The notes under the pieces: generated by a model
What the model was told of the DNA's origin: nothing
Database searches by the model: none
Seen by the model: only the letters and a program-made list of their open reading frames with translations
Shown here: in pieces, positions 34,289 through 43,616 of the stretch
Position numbering within the stretch: the stretch's first letter is position 1
Layout of the letters: the number at the start of each line of letters is the position of its first letter
Assembly (NCBI RefSeq): GCF_028751195.1
Contig: NZ_CP066784.1
Location: forward strand, 2,418,001-2,482,000
Direction: 5' to 3'
DNA length: 64,000 nucleotides
Source of the DNA: Alicyclobacillus sp. ALC3
Lineage (GTDB): Bacteria > Bacillota > Bacilli > Alicyclobacillales > Alicyclobacillaceae
Translations under genes and position numbers: made by a program

Positions 34289-34875
34289 CATCGGCATCAT
34301 ATCGCAGCGGGGTGCATCAGCAACAGGAGACGGAGCACACTTAGGTTTTCAAAGGCGATGAGACCACATCCGTTGCCTATTTTCCGGGATACTTTGTGTG
34401 CGTAGTCCTTCGGGGCTTACGGTGCACCTGATGAATGCCCCACTCACGACTCCGCCAGCGTTTAACCATCCAAACCTCCATGCGAACTAGTCGTTATGTA
34501 CTAATGCAGACTAGTACGACTATCCTCCCCTAGTCGGTCAGGACTGTGACTAACCGCGCTCCCGCTAGTTCAAAGCAACAGCACAAAAAATAGTGCAAGT
34601 CGGTCTTCTTCGAATGTACCCTCAACCGTTAACATGAACGTGTCTTACAAAAGGGAAGTGACCATTAGCAAGCGGTGCAGTCGCAGGTCTGTTGGGCTCA
34701 GAAATATGGCACGTTATTCGTCCATAGAGACCTTGCGAGTCTGGTGCTCAGTCAAAACAGAGTGGTCATTCTGGCCTACATGCGCTGAGCAGCATTGTCC
34801 AAGTGAAGTTGTGCCGAAAGAGTCTAGCGCATTTTTCTAAGGACTCGAAGAATCTGAGCGACAGGGGGAATTGAA
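34289..34875. other. Gap before the cytochrome b operon
   Basis: About 590 bases without a supported gene. An open frame near 34634-34840 has no ribosome binding site and an unlikely composition. The right end must carry the promoter of the cytochrome b operon. Confidence 0.4.
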
Positions 34876-35004
34876 ATGGTAAACATGTCGAATGTCTGGC
34901 CCAATCACTTAATGGATTGGCTGTGGTTGGGGGTATTTATCCTTTTTCTAGTCGGATCGTACCCCCATGGGAAAGGACACGACAAAGGCGGTGACGATAA
35001 ATGA
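34876..35004 (+). CDS. 42-residue membrane peptide, first gene of cytochrome b operon
   Basis: A small protein of 42 residues with AGGGGGAATTGAA before its ATG. It has one membrane helix (MDWLWLGVFILFLVGSYPHG, about 12-31) and a polar tail rich in histidine, lysine and aspartate (KGHDKGGDDK). Its stop overlaps the cytochrome b start (ATGA), so the two are translationally coupled, which supports it as a real subunit or assembly peptide of the complex. No family is recognised. Confidence 0.7.
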   Translation: MVNMSNVWPNHLMDWLWLGVFILFLVGSYPHGKGHDKGGDDK

Positions 35005-35615
35005 ACTGGACGACGAAGGTTCGCCATACAGTGTCAGAACAGTTGACTTGGGACAATTTACTTCCGTCAGAACAACCGGTTTACGTGTCTTCGCTAGTCT
35101 ACAGTTTCGGGATTTTCACCTTGAGCAGTTTGGTCTTCGTAATCATGTCAGGTATTATTCTCGCTTCGAAGGGCGTCACGTGGTACCAGGTGTCCAGTCT
35201 TGGTGAGTTTGTCCGCAGTGTTCACTTTTGGAGTGTGCAGGCATTCTTCTTCTTTATGACGATGCACCTTGTTGGTCAGTTCTTCATGGGCGCGTGGCGC
35301 CAAGGACGTGCGTTCACATGGATGCTTGGCGCTTTATCGTTCGGCGTATCTGTCGTCGCCGCATTCACAGGTTACCTGTCCCGTGGCGATTTCTTCTCTC
35401 AATGGAATCAGGTGCAGAGTAAAGATGCTTTTAACGGAGCGGGGTTGGACGGCTTTCTCAACATCTTGAACAACGGCCAAGTCTATGGTTTGCACATCGT
35501 GGTCATTCCGGCCATTCTCCTGGTCCTGGTCGGTTGGCACTTGGTTGAAGTTCGCAGAAACGGCGTCGTCCCTCCTTATGAGACCAAGGGTGAGAGCGGG
35601 GTTGAAGGAAAATGA
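35001..35615 (+). CDS. Cytochrome b (b6-type, di-heme)
   Basis: A membrane protein of 204 residues equal to the N-terminal, heme-binding half of cytochrome b. Four helices carry two histidine pairs, H75/H89 and H165/H180, with the b6-type spacing, so two b hemes should cross-link the bundle. It takes electrons from menaquinol. It is coupled at both ends to neighbours (ATGA overlap upstream and downstream). No Rieske iron-sulfur gene lies in the operon, which is unusual for a bc-type complex. Confidence 0.92.
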   Translation: MNWTTKVRHTVSEQLTWDNLLPSEQPVYVSSLVYSFGIFTLSSLVFVIMSGIILASKGVTWYQVSSLGEFVRSVHFWSVQAFFFFMTMHLVGQFFMGAWRQGRAFTWMLGALSFGVSVVAAFTGYLSRGDFFSQWNQVQSKDAFNGAGLDGFLNILNNGQVYGLHIVVIPAILLVLVGWHLVEVRRNGVVPPYETKGESGVEGK

Positions 35616-36613
35616 ACAAAAAATATCGGGCGACCCTCAAGTATCCACAGAAAGAGTTTGACTTGCTCAAGGAGGGTGCGATTGGTATCGGTGCGACAGC
35701 GGTCCTGGTGATTGGTGCAGCCGCCATCTTTGGGGCGCCGTATCGTCCAGCAATCACGAACCAACAGGTGGCAAAAACACAGCCTGTCGTGATTATGCAG
35801 ACAGCACTCGGCGACCTCGACGGTCAGGGTTCAATGTCGACGTACGGTCCTCCGTACAACAACAATACTGGCAGCACGCAGTCCATAGCCGGGTTTAGTC
35901 CAGAGGCGTGGTGGGGAACGCCGTATCAGGTAAATACAGCAAAAGCTGATGTGTTGACACCACTCAGTATGCTGGCGAAAGCATCACAGAATACTACGCT
36001 GTCATCGGCGCTTAAACAGTATGAAAGCGCGCCAGCGTCTACTCAGTTGAAGTGGGACCAGAATCTGACGACTGCACTCAACAAAGCGACAGTCACAAAT
36101 GGCCAGGTTGGTATTCCCGCGGGAAACTACGGACCGGTCCAAGAGATGATGAACAGTGAGCTATCTCTCGCCTCATCTGGTCTTCTGTCTGGTGCACTTG
36201 ATCGCGAAACGAACCAAGGCGTTTACCGCTGGAACAACCAGAACGACTTGTTGTTCCTGCAGGGCACAGCACTTCATCAAGTCGCAGGCACACTGAATAT
36301 GAAAGGCGAGCAATGGGGCATCAATCACGACGAAGCCGCCTATCCAGGCCCGTGGTGGCTGACTCCGTACACGTTCTTGTATCAGATTCCGCCGTACTCC
36401 ACTTCATCGGCTGGCGACCAAATGGCCGCTTATACGATGGGCTTGCTGTTTCTGATTTTGGTCTTGGTCCCATTTATCCCGGGTCTTAACAAACTGCCGA
36501 AGGTGTTGCCAGTTTACAAGTGGATTTGGCGTGACTGGTACAAATCACAACGGCGGTCAAACCGACCGCAAGCGAGAGCAACAACACAGAATCCAAGTCA
36601 TTCGCACGCTTGA
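35612..36613 (+). CDS. Cytochrome b partner with large outer domain
   Basis: A protein of 333 residues with a cytoplasmic N-terminus, a membrane helix (about 22-42), an extracytoplasmic domain of some 220 residues without any CxxCH heme motif, and a C-terminal helix (about 272-292). The segment GPWWLTPYTFLYQIPPYST before the last helix and PFIPGLNKLPKVLPVYKWIW after it resemble the ends of cytochrome b C-terminal subunits (subunit IV). The outer domain may replace the missing Rieske or cytochrome c. It starts within the cytochrome b stop region. Confidence 0.7.
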   Translation: MNKKYRATLKYPQKEFDLLKEGAIGIGATAVLVIGAAAIFGAPYRPAITNQQVAKTQPVVIMQTALGDLDGQGSMSTYGPPYNNNTGSTQSIAGFSPEAWWGTPYQVNTAKADVLTPLSMLAKASQNTTLSSALKQYESAPASTQLKWDQNLTTALNKATVTNGQVGIPAGNYGPVQEMMNSELSLASSGLLSGALDRETNQGVYRWNNQNDLLFLQGTALHQVAGTLNMKGEQWGINHDEAAYPGPWWLTPYTFLYQIPPYSTSSAGDQMAAYTMGLLFLILVLVPFIPGLNKLPKVLPVYKWIWRDWYKSQRRSNRPQARATTQNPSHSHA

Positions 36614-36650
36614 CGCAAACTGTCCAAATAAATGGAGTGGGGGAATTACA

Positions 36651-36881
36651 ATGAAGCAAGGTATTCGTTTATGGGTAATCTGGCTGTTCGCATTGTTCAC
36701 TGGCGTGTACGGCACGGCGGAAACTTATCAAGGCATCACTACTTCGCAACATATGGATTTGACGTACGGTGTTCCGATTTTACTGTTCGGGATTTGGGTC
36801 ACGGGGAATATTTGGGCGTCAGCGCGGCAGGCATGGCGGCGCCAGCGTGCACAGGCCAAGGCGGGCGTACACAACGCATAG
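36651..36881 (+). CDS. Small two-helix membrane protein of cytochrome b operon
   Basis: A protein of 76 residues starting at an ATG with GGGGGAA upstream. Helices lie at about 5-24 and 36-56, followed by a basic tail (RQAWRRQRAQAKAG). A longer frame from 36531 overlaps the upstream gene and is not used. Position 37 bases after the cytochrome b partner and the lack of any promoter suggest it is the last subunit of the complex. No family known. Confidence 0.65.
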   Translation: MKQGIRLWVIWLFALFTGVYGTAETYQGITTSQHMDLTYGVPILLFGIWVTGNIWASARQAWRRQRAQAKAGVHNA

Positions 36882-36987
36882 TGCCCGGCTGCTGAAAACA
36901 GGTTGGGAAGTCGCTCAGGAGTGTCCGGTAGAGGCGGTGATATGGCATCCATCGTGCTCGTCTCTGCCACAAAGCCAATGCTGAACC

Positions 36988-37016
36988 AAACCCACCCTTT
37001 GAAAAGGGGTGGGTTT
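36988..37016 (+). terminator. Terminator hairpin of cytochrome b operon
   Basis: AAACCCACCC (36988-36997) and its complement (37007-37016) form a 10-bp stem. The arms begin with AAA and end with TTT, so it can work on either strand. Confidence 0.7.
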
Positions 37017-37239
37017 GCTCTGTATCTGAGTTATTGACGTTCCACAAAGTTGCGGTTTTGAAATTTCGACACAGTCATCATACCTGTTCTGGGAACGCAG
37101 CGAGTTCATACACACCTGACGTGTCGCTTCACTAAGGGAGTAGTGAGCACCCTAGGCCCACCCCTGAAACGGCGGCGTGGGCCACGTGAGCTTTGTTGAG
37201 CGATGCGCCTGCAAGTTTGGGCAAGGTAGAACTGGTCCA

Positions 37240-38154
37240 TTAACCGACCGCGATCTCGGCCAATCCTTGTTCGCTCTCTAACGTGCTCGGTACGTCGATT
37301 GTGGCAATAACTTTCAGGGACGGTATCGCACGAATTTCAACTTGGTCATTTGCGGAAGCCACCATATACAATCGATTGGCAAACACGGCGATGCCTTGAG
37401 GCGCTTTCGATCCCGTAGTTTCGTCCGAGAAAATCAGCTTGCGCACGAGTTGGTTCGACGGGATAGCGATCGACAAGAGGCTGTCCACAAATTCCGACAC
37501 GAACAGCAGTTTCCCATTCTGCGATACGGCGATCCCGTAAGGGTCACGACTGCCCACATATCCCACAGGAATTTTCGCGACCTCGGTTTGTGTGGCGGTT
37601 TTAATCACGGAAACATTATTCGACCCGGAATTGACCACGTAAGCTCGTATCCCTCTAGGGGTAAAGGCGATATGTCCGGGATTTTTGCCGACTGCGATTG
37701 TTTTCATCCGTGTCATCGTGAGTGCGCGATACACGGAAACGTGATCCGAAAGGGTGTTCGACACATAGACGGTCTTTCCGGTTGGTGAAATCGCGAGTCG
37801 GGAGGGACCTTGCCCGGCGGACAAAGTGCGCACGACTCTCCGTGTACTCACATGGATAACTGACACGTTGTTGCTGTCCGAGTTGGCTACCCAAACACGC
37901 TGCCCACTCGGAGTCACCGCGATGCCCTGCGGAGACCGACCGACTGGAATTTTGCAGATCAATTTCTTTGTTCTTGTATTGAACACCCAAACGTTGTTGC
38001 CAGACTGGCTGGTCACATAAATTCTTTGGCCGCCAGGTGAGAGGGCGATTCCACCAGGGGCGGGAACTGAAAGTTTACCGATGACTTGGTTTGTCTGACC
38101 ACTGATGATATAAACCGCATTCCCTGGTATGTTTGTCACGTAGATATTGGCCAC
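37240..38154 (-). CDS. YVTN/YncE-like beta-propeller protein, cytoplasmic
   Basis: A protein of 304 residues made of seven repeats of ~42 residues with the YVTN signature (IYVTNIPGNAV, RIYVTSQSGNNV, VWVANSDSNNV, VYVSNTLSDHV, AYVVNSGSNNV and so on), forming a seven-bladed propeller. No signal peptide or membrane helix is present when starting at the GTG at 38154 (AAGGAAG upstream), so unlike most YncE proteins it would remain inside the cell. Function unknown; ligand or protein binding is likely. Confidence 0.82.
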   Translation of the reverse strand: MANIYVTNIPGNAVYIISGQTNQVIGKLSVPAPGGIALSPGGQRIYVTSQSGNNVWVFNTRTKKLICKIPVGRSPQGIAVTPSGQRVWVANSDSNNVSVIHVSTRRVVRTLSAGQGPSRLAISPTGKTVYVSNTLSDHVSVYRALTMTRMKTIAVGKNPGHIAFTPRGIRAYVVNSGSNNVSVIKTATQTEVAKIPVGYVGSRDPYGIAVSQNGKLLFVSEFVDSLLSIAIPSNQLVRKLIFSDETTGSKAPQGIAVFANRLYMVASANDQVEIRAIPSLKVIATIDVPSTLESEQGLAEIAVG

Positions 38155-38364
38155 GAGCCACACTTCCTTTACGGTAGTATGGGTTAATAGATGCAACGTT
38201 GAAGACTCACGAAGCGGCAAATGTCAGTCACCATCGCACAGCTTTTCCCCTGCCTCTGGTCCGCACAACGAGGCCACTCATTTCCATCCAAAATCATCTC
38301 AATCTTTAGTAATATAGTGACTAAAACCACGCGTTGCCGGTGGGGGGAAGGGGAAAGAGGCAAA

Positions 38365-39990
38365 ATGAGTCAGGAGTCTCGGGACGAACTCTCTGGAACT
38401 GTCAGTCGGGCTCGCCGCAACACGCTCTCAGACCTGTTGTCGCGCAGTGCCGCTCGTTATTCGGGCAGACGAGCCCTCGTTTTTCAGGACGAAGCAATCA
38501 CGTATGCAGAGTTTGAAGCGCGTGTGTGCCAAGTGAGCCGTTTGTTCGCGGAGGATGGGCTTGGTCACGGATCGCGCATCGCCATTCTATCCCGGAACAG
38601 CCTTGACTTTGTGGTCGCCGCCTTTGCTACCGCGCGAATTGGCAGTACGCTGGTACCGATCAACTACATGTTGACGGTCGACGACGTCGCGTATATCACG
38701 CATCACGCCAAAGTAAACGCGCTACTTGCGCCGCTTGACCTGGCCCCCCAGCTCGAAGAAGGGTTCATGCGAGAATCTGGCGCCGCGAACACAGCGGCAG
38801 AAACGTCTCGAAGCGATGCGCCTCGCTACCTGCTACAGACGGAAGAAGCGGCCGCAGTGCTATCTTCCATGTGGAAGCCGCTACGGTCGGCACACGCGCT
38901 TTCCGACCAACCGTTCGACAGCGCTGTTGCCGGGACGGACGTAGCTCAGATTCTCTACACCAGCGGTACCGAGTCGCGGCCAAAAGGAGTCATGCTGACG
39001 CATGACAACTTGATTGCCGAATACGTCAGTTGCATTGTAGATGGTGAGATGGAGTCACGGGACGTCGCAGTTCATGCACTTCCTCTGTACCACAGTGCTC
39101 AGCTCAACTGTTTTCTGGGTCCGAGTGTCTACCTCGGCGGAACCGGGATCATCTTGGAGCAGGCAGCTCCGTCCGCCATTCTGGAAACTATTGAAACGCA
39201 CGGCGTCACACAGTTGTTTTGTCCGCCAACCGTGTGGATCGCTTTGTTGCGCCATCCGGACTTTGAGAAGCGTGACTTGACATCGCTGCGCAAGTGTTAT
39301 TACGGAGCTGCGATTATGCCGATGGAGGTTCTGAAAGAACTAATGACTAAACTGCCGCAAGCTGAGTTCTGGAACTTCTACGGCCAGACCGAGGTGGCCC
39401 CCTTGGCCACTGTATTGAAGCCGGAAGACCAACTGCGCAAGTTGGGCTCTGCGGGACTGCCAGCCTTGAACGTCGAAACGAGAATTGTCGATGACAATGG
39501 CGACGAAGTCGCACCTGGTGAGGTGGGGGAAATCGTCCACCGTACTGCGCACGCTATGCTTGGGTACCTAGACGACCCGGAGCGCACCGAGCAGGCGTTT
39601 TCGGATGGGTGGTTCCACAGCGGCGACCTCGGGGTGCGTGACGAGGAAGGTTATATCACCGTGATTGACCGGAAGAAGGACATGATTAAAACGGGCGGTA
39701 TCAACGTGGCAAGCCGAGAGGTGGAAGAGGCGATCTACCAATACCCTGGGGTCTCGGAGGTGGCGGTGATTGGGGTGCCGGACAGCTACTGGATTGAGGC
39801 TGTGACGGCGGTTGTCGTCGCGAAACCAGGTGTGACTCTGACCCCGGACGAACTTGAGGTGCACTGCCGCGATGTCCTGGCCAAGTTCAAGGTGCCAAAA
39901 CACATCGTGATCGCAGATACACTACCGCGCAACCCGAGTGGCAAAATCCTCAAACGCGACTTGCGGGAGGCGTACAAAGGGTTGGCGTAA
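38365..39990 (+). CDS. Acyl-CoA synthetase (AMP-forming, fatty acid type)
   Basis: An ANL-superfamily ligase of 541 residues that activates a carboxylic acid with ATP and CoA. Motifs: LYTSGTESRPKGVMLTHDNL (AMP-binding P-loop), YYGAAIMPMEV (A4), WNFYGQTEVAPLAT (A5), WFHSGDLGVRDEEGYI (A7), DRKKDMIKTGGINV (A8 hinge) and NPSGKILKRDL with the catalytic lysine (A10). All are intact. The ATG at 38365 is at the family start; the open frame upstream is not coding. The acid is probably a medium or long chain; it stands alone. Confidence 0.92.
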   Translation: MSQESRDELSGTVSRARRNTLSDLLSRSAARYSGRRALVFQDEAITYAEFEARVCQVSRLFAEDGLGHGSRIAILSRNSLDFVVAAFATARIGSTLVPINYMLTVDDVAYITHHAKVNALLAPLDLAPQLEEGFMRESGAANTAAETSRSDAPRYLLQTEEAAAVLSSMWKPLRSAHALSDQPFDSAVAGTDVAQILYTSGTESRPKGVMLTHDNLIAEYVSCIVDGEMESRDVAVHALPLYHSAQLNCFLGPSVYLGGTGIILEQAAPSAILETIETHGVTQLFCPPTVWIALLRHPDFEKRDLTSLRKCYYGAAIMPMEVLKELMTKLPQAEFWNFYGQTEVAPLATVLKPEDQLRKLGSAGLPALNVETRIVDDNGDEVAPGEVGEIVHRTAHAMLGYLDDPERTEQAFSDGWFHSGDLGVRDEEGYITVIDRKKDMIKTGGINVASREVEEAIYQYPGVSEVAVIGVPDSYWIEAVTAVVVAKPGVTLTPDELEVHCRDVLAKFKVPKHIVIADTLPRNPSGKILKRDLREAYKGLA

Positions 39991-40085
39991 GCAACCGGAC
40001 TACGGCCGTGCAGGGGCGGCTTATCTTTCTTCATGTGATCCCGATGATAAGCTGTCCACAGCGGTTTCGTGTCTGAATGACCTAG

Positions 40086-40913
40086 TCAGTGTCCTTTGAC
40101 GGTAATGGTTGTTCCCTGTCGACCGGCATCGACAATCATTTCAGCGCCAATTTCATCAGCGCGGGTTTTCATCAGTTCCAACCCGAATTTGTTGCCACCC
40201 GTAGTCCCGGCTGTGAATCCGCGACCGTTGTCCGTCACAACGAGTGTCCACTCGACATCGTCGGAGGGCCCGCTAACTTGAACTAACACTGTGGAGGCAG
40301 CGGCGTGTTTGATGATGTTCGTGATGGCTTCCTGTAAGATCCCGAACATATGCACTTGTTCTGCAAGTCCAAAATCTGGGCTGTCGTCTGCGTAGTTGAG
40401 TTGCCAAGCAATCGCAGTGCCGGTGAAAGTGCGGCGGAGATACGACCGGAATCTCGCTTGCAGATTGTCGTCAGGGGCGCCATCCTCGCGCAAATTAAAA
40501 ATCGCCTGACGGATGTTTTCGTCAATCTCCCGCAGCGACATCCGTACTTCCTCTAGTCGTTCAGCCACTTGCGGCAAATCTGTGGCAGCCTCTCTGGCAG
40601 CGTTGACCTGAACTCCGGAATAAAAAATCGTTTGAGCAATCTGGTCGTGCAAAACCCTTGCCAGACGTTCTCGTTCCTGCAGCACAATGCGTTGCGCTCT
40701 TTCTTCGTTTAACTCAGATTCAGTGGCTGCAAACCGCTGGAGCAACTGACGCGTAATAATCGCGATGACAGCTGCATCGATACAGGCCGTGATCCAGTTG
40801 CCCAACTCCAGCGGAATCACTTGTTCGAGCAACGTGTGGCGGATGGTTTCAAAGACGCCAATCACAACCGCTGGGACAATGAACAGCATCCATTTCATCC
40901 GGCGTAAGTTCAT
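40086..40913 (-). CDS. NarL-family sensor histidine kinase
   Basis: A kinase of 275 residues. Two membrane helices (about 8-22 and 40-56), a short coiled coil, then HisKA_3 with RERLARVLHDQIAQT (phospho-accepting H89) and an HATPase_c domain with NIIKHAAAS (N box), VTDNGRGFTAGTTGGNKFGLELMKTR (G1/G2). It lacks a large sensor domain, so it may sense within the membrane. It is divergent to its likely response regulator, 71 bases away, sharing a control region. GGGGGAGCAC precedes the ATG. Confidence 0.9.
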   Translation of the reverse strand: MNLRRMKWMLFIVPAVVIGVFETIRHTLLEQVIPLELGNWITACIDAAVIAIITRQLLQRFAATESELNEERAQRIVLQERERLARVLHDQIAQTIFYSGVQVNAAREAATDLPQVAERLEEVRMSLREIDENIRQAIFNLREDGAPDDNLQARFRSYLRRTFTGTAIAWQLNYADDSPDFGLAEQVHMFGILQEAITNIIKHAAASTVLVQVSGPSDDVEWTLVVTDNGRGFTAGTTGGNKFGLELMKTRADEIGAEMIVDAGRQGTTITVKGH

Positions 40914-40984
40914 GTGCTCCCCCTGTGATACAATATGGCTTGTTCAATATGCTCCATTCTCGCATGAGAGGTGGACGGAGTCGA

Positions 40985-41629
40985 ATGAAAGCGCATGACG
41001 TCCTCATTGCGGATGACAGCGCGCGGGCGCGCCGGGCGATTCGCCTCATTCTCGATGGGTCGGAATCGTTCAGGGTTGTCGCTGAGGCAACAACAGGGAT
41101 TGAGGCCGTTGACTTGGCCAAGCAATTGACGCCTGACATTGTCCTCATGGATATTCATATGCCTCAGATGGATGGCCTGCGCGCGACGCGGTTGATTAAG
41201 CGAGAGCTACCGAACCTGCAGGTTGTCATGCTCAGTGTATCCGACGACGCTGCAGATTTGTTCGAAGCGATTCGTTGCGGTGCGCAGGGCTATTTGGTAA
41301 AAAGCCTTGATCCGTCAGATTGGTTGTCCTACTTACAAGGTGTCCTCGACGGAGAGACGCCGATGTCTAAGGTGATTGCTCAACGCATTTTGGCGGAGTT
41401 TCGCTCACCCGACCAATCAACGGGTAAGTCGCCGGAATCGGGTCTGCTGACGCAGCGCGAACTTGAGATCCTCGACTTTGTGCGTCAGGGGGCGACCAAT
41501 AGAGAAATCGCAACCCGTCTGTTCATCTCTGAGAATACGGTCAAGAACCACTTGAAAAACGTCATGGCGAAGTTGCACATCGAGAACCGTGTGCAGCTCG
41601 CTGCGTATGCCGCAAAGCATCAGCAATAA
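40985..41629 (+). CDS. NarL/LuxR-type response regulator
   Basis: A regulator of 214 residues: receiver domain (VLIADDSARARRAI with the acidic pair, DIVLMDIHMPQMDG with the phospho-acceptor aspartate near 56, and a lysine in YLVKSL) and a LuxR-type helix-turn-helix (LTQRELEILDFVRQGATNREIATRLFISENTVKNHLKN). Likely partner of the divergent kinase at 40086. The ATG at 40985 has GGACGGAG upstream; the frame before it is not used. Target genes unknown; the ctaG operon follows downstream. Confidence 0.92.
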   Translation: MKAHDVLIADDSARARRAIRLILDGSESFRVVAEATTGIEAVDLAKQLTPDIVLMDIHMPQMDGLRATRLIKRELPNLQVVMLSVSDDAADLFEAIRCGAQGYLVKSLDPSDWLSYLQGVLDGETPMSKVIAQRILAEFRSPDQSTGKSPESGLLTQRELEILDFVRQGATNREIATRLFISENTVKNHLKNVMAKLHIENRVQLAAYAAKHQQ

Positions 41630-41689
41630 CTGATTTAGCCCCCTGAAGTCCCCATTCTTCCTCCTACTCTAAACTGATGGCCCGAAAAA

Positions 41690-41705
41690 TAGCCCAGTTG
41701 GGCTA
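41690..41705. terminator. Small palindromic hairpin between regulator and ctaG
   Basis: TAGCCCA-GT-TGGGCTA is a perfect hairpin between the response regulator stop and ctaG, without a clear T run. It may terminate the regulator transcript. Confidence 0.35.
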
Positions 41706-41808
41706 CAGGAACATAATCCCGACCCTGTTATCATGAAAGTCTAGCAGTCGACCTGACCGACTGCCTTTGTACTGTGCCTTTTAACTTACAGGAGAGGAGT
41801 AGGGGCCG

Positions 41809-42588
41809 GTGTTGTCAGTTTTCGCGAAAGCCAATCCGATGGACGTCATTCAACCTTGGATCGCCGTCGTTGCCGGTAGCGTACTACTCTTGTACCTGCT
41901 GACTGCGTACGGACCGATACGGAGGCTGTACGGCAATCCGGGTTCCGTTTCAGCGAAGGAAGTGACGCTGTTCACATTTGCTTCGGTGACGTTATACCTT
42001 TCGTTCGGCGGGCCTCTGGACTACATCTCGGACAACTACTTATTCTCAGCCCACATGTTTCAACACATGACTGAAATTGTAATCATGACACCGCTGTTCA
42101 TCGCGGGGACTCCTGATTGGATGGTTCGGCGCTTGTTGGACTCACGACTGGTCCAGAATGCTTCGGCGCAGCACACCCATCCGATTTTTACGGGGCTCAT
42201 TTTTAACGGTGTCATCGCCATTTTCCACATTCCACAGATCTACGACTTTGCCCTCGAAAATGAGGCGTTTCACTTTTTCGAACACCTCTGCTTCTTTGTG
42301 GTCGCGCTCATCTTGTGGCGTTCACTCTGGGACCTCACACCGGGCAGGAAAATGTTGGCGCTCTTGCTCAACTATAATTTAGGCATGCCTCTGGTTATAT
42401 TCATGATCATCGCCAGGCACCCGTGGTATACGTTCTACGTCTCTCGCCCGAGAATCTGGCCGTGGCTGACACCGTTGGCGGATCAACAATGGGGAGCGAT
42501 TATCATGGCTGTTATGATGATGGGGGCGTTCGCAGTGGTTGGCGTGAGAGCCTATGCGAAACAGGATGAGTCGATATGGTACGCGTAG
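41809..42588 (+). CDS. ctaG: Cytochrome c oxidase assembly factor CtaG (caa3 type)
   Basis: A membrane protein of 259 residues with about seven helices. CtaG of Bacillota helps form the copper B centre of the caa3 oxidase. Histidines conserved in the family appear in FSAHMFQHMTEIVIMTPLF (about 80-98), FHIPQIYDFALENEAFHFFEHL (about 139-160) and near RHPWYTFYV. The GTG start follows GGAGTAGGGGCCG. Its end overlaps the next membrane protein; Sco follows, so this is an oxidase-maturation operon. Confidence 0.88.
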   Translation: MLSVFAKANPMDVIQPWIAVVAGSVLLLYLLTAYGPIRRLYGNPGSVSAKEVTLFTFASVTLYLSFGGPLDYISDNYLFSAHMFQHMTEIVIMTPLFIAGTPDWMVRRLLDSRLVQNASAQHTHPIFTGLIFNGVIAIFHIPQIYDFALENEAFHFFEHLCFFVVALILWRSLWDLTPGRKMLALLLNYNLGMPLVIFMIIARHPWYTFYVSRPRIWPWLTPLADQQWGAIIMAVMMMGAFAVVGVRAYAKQDESIWYA

Positions 42589-43577
42589 GTGCAAACGCGC
42601 CAGTCGGCGGAGACAAAGGGGTCGCTGTGTACAACAACAGTGCGTTTCGCACGCTGCGCATCGGTATGGGTGTGCTCTGGTTGCTTGATGCCTTGCTGCA
42701 ACTTCAGCCTGGCATGTTTGACAAGGCCTTTTACGGCAATTTGCCTGCCTCGACAATGCCGTCGCTGCTGCAAACCGTGCGCGAATCCGCTGTCGGTCCG
42801 GCCGCATCGGCCGTACAGTTCACGCAGTCTCTGTACTCTCATACGCCAGTTGTCGTGAACTTGTTTGTCATCGTGATCCAGCTTATTCTCGCGGCGCTCT
42901 TGCTCCTTCCGGTTGGCAGGGGATGGGTCCGTGCGGCCGCCGTGGGGACTGTCGTTTGGGGCCTTGCGGTTTGGCTGTTTGGGGAGGGACTAGCAGGCTT
43001 GCCGGCACTGGGCGACATGACGTTTTACAGTGGTTTTCCAGGCTCGGCCTTCTTCTATACTGTGGCTGGAGTTGCTCTGCTTTTTCCGCAGACAGCCTGG
43101 CAGACAGGCCGCGCCCAGCGCACTGCGCAGTATGCCTTAGTGGTTATCCTTGGAGCCTGCGCTCTTCTGCAGGTTCTGCCTGAAAATCTGCAGTGGCACG
43201 CGGATTCCTTGATGAACGTATTCGCAAACAGCGGTTTTCAGCGACAGCCAGCCCTCCTCTCGAACCCGGTGATGGCGTTCTCGCTCTGGATTTCCGGGCA
43301 CGCGATTCTCGCAAACACCATTCTCTCCGCAGCACTTGCCGGTGCCACCATCGCTCTTCTGTTCTGGCGGTCAGTGCCTAGGCTGGTGCGTATAGCGGTA
43401 TACGTATGGGTCTTTTTGAGTTGGTGGTTCGGGATGGACTTCGGCTATATCTTCTCTGGTTTGAGCACCGACCCGAACTCTGGACCTGCCGTGGGCCTCT
43501 TGGCGTTCACCGCCTCAATGTGGAAGTCGGCATCGGACAAAACAGGCGCGTTACGGCATGACCGATTGCAACGATAA
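42576..43577 (+). CDS. Multi-helix membrane protein of oxidase-maturation operon (DoxX-like)
   Basis: A protein of 333 residues with about eight hydrophobic helices. It begins inside the end of ctaG (13-base overlap). The pattern RTLRIGMGVLWLLDALLQLQPGMFD followed by a long loop and NLFVIVIQLILAALLLLPVG recalls the DoxX family in two linked halves. FGMDFGYIFSGLSTDPNSGP near the end is a conserved polar stretch. It probably supports copper or quinol handling for the oxidase, judged only from the neighbours ctaG and sco. Confidence 0.7.
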   Translation: MVRVGANAPVGGDKGVAVYNNSAFRTLRIGMGVLWLLDALLQLQPGMFDKAFYGNLPASTMPSLLQTVRESAVGPAASAVQFTQSLYSHTPVVVNLFVIVIQLILAALLLLPVGRGWVRAAAVGTVVWGLAVWLFGEGLAGLPALGDMTFYSGFPGSAFFYTVAGVALLFPQTAWQTGRAQRTAQYALVVILGACALLQVLPENLQWHADSLMNVFANSGFQRQPALLSNPVMAFSLWISGHAILANTILSAALAGATIALLFWRSVPRLVRIAVYVWVFLSWWFGMDFGYIFSGLSTDPNSGPAVGLLAFTASMWKSASDKTGALRHDRLQR

Positions 43578-43616
43578 ATCACAGTTGTGTGAAACGAATC
43601 GTCAGGGGGGATTTTG

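Noticed and set aside
34634..34840. Open frame before the cytochrome b operon
   Set aside because: Atypical composition, no ribosome binding site, no likeness.
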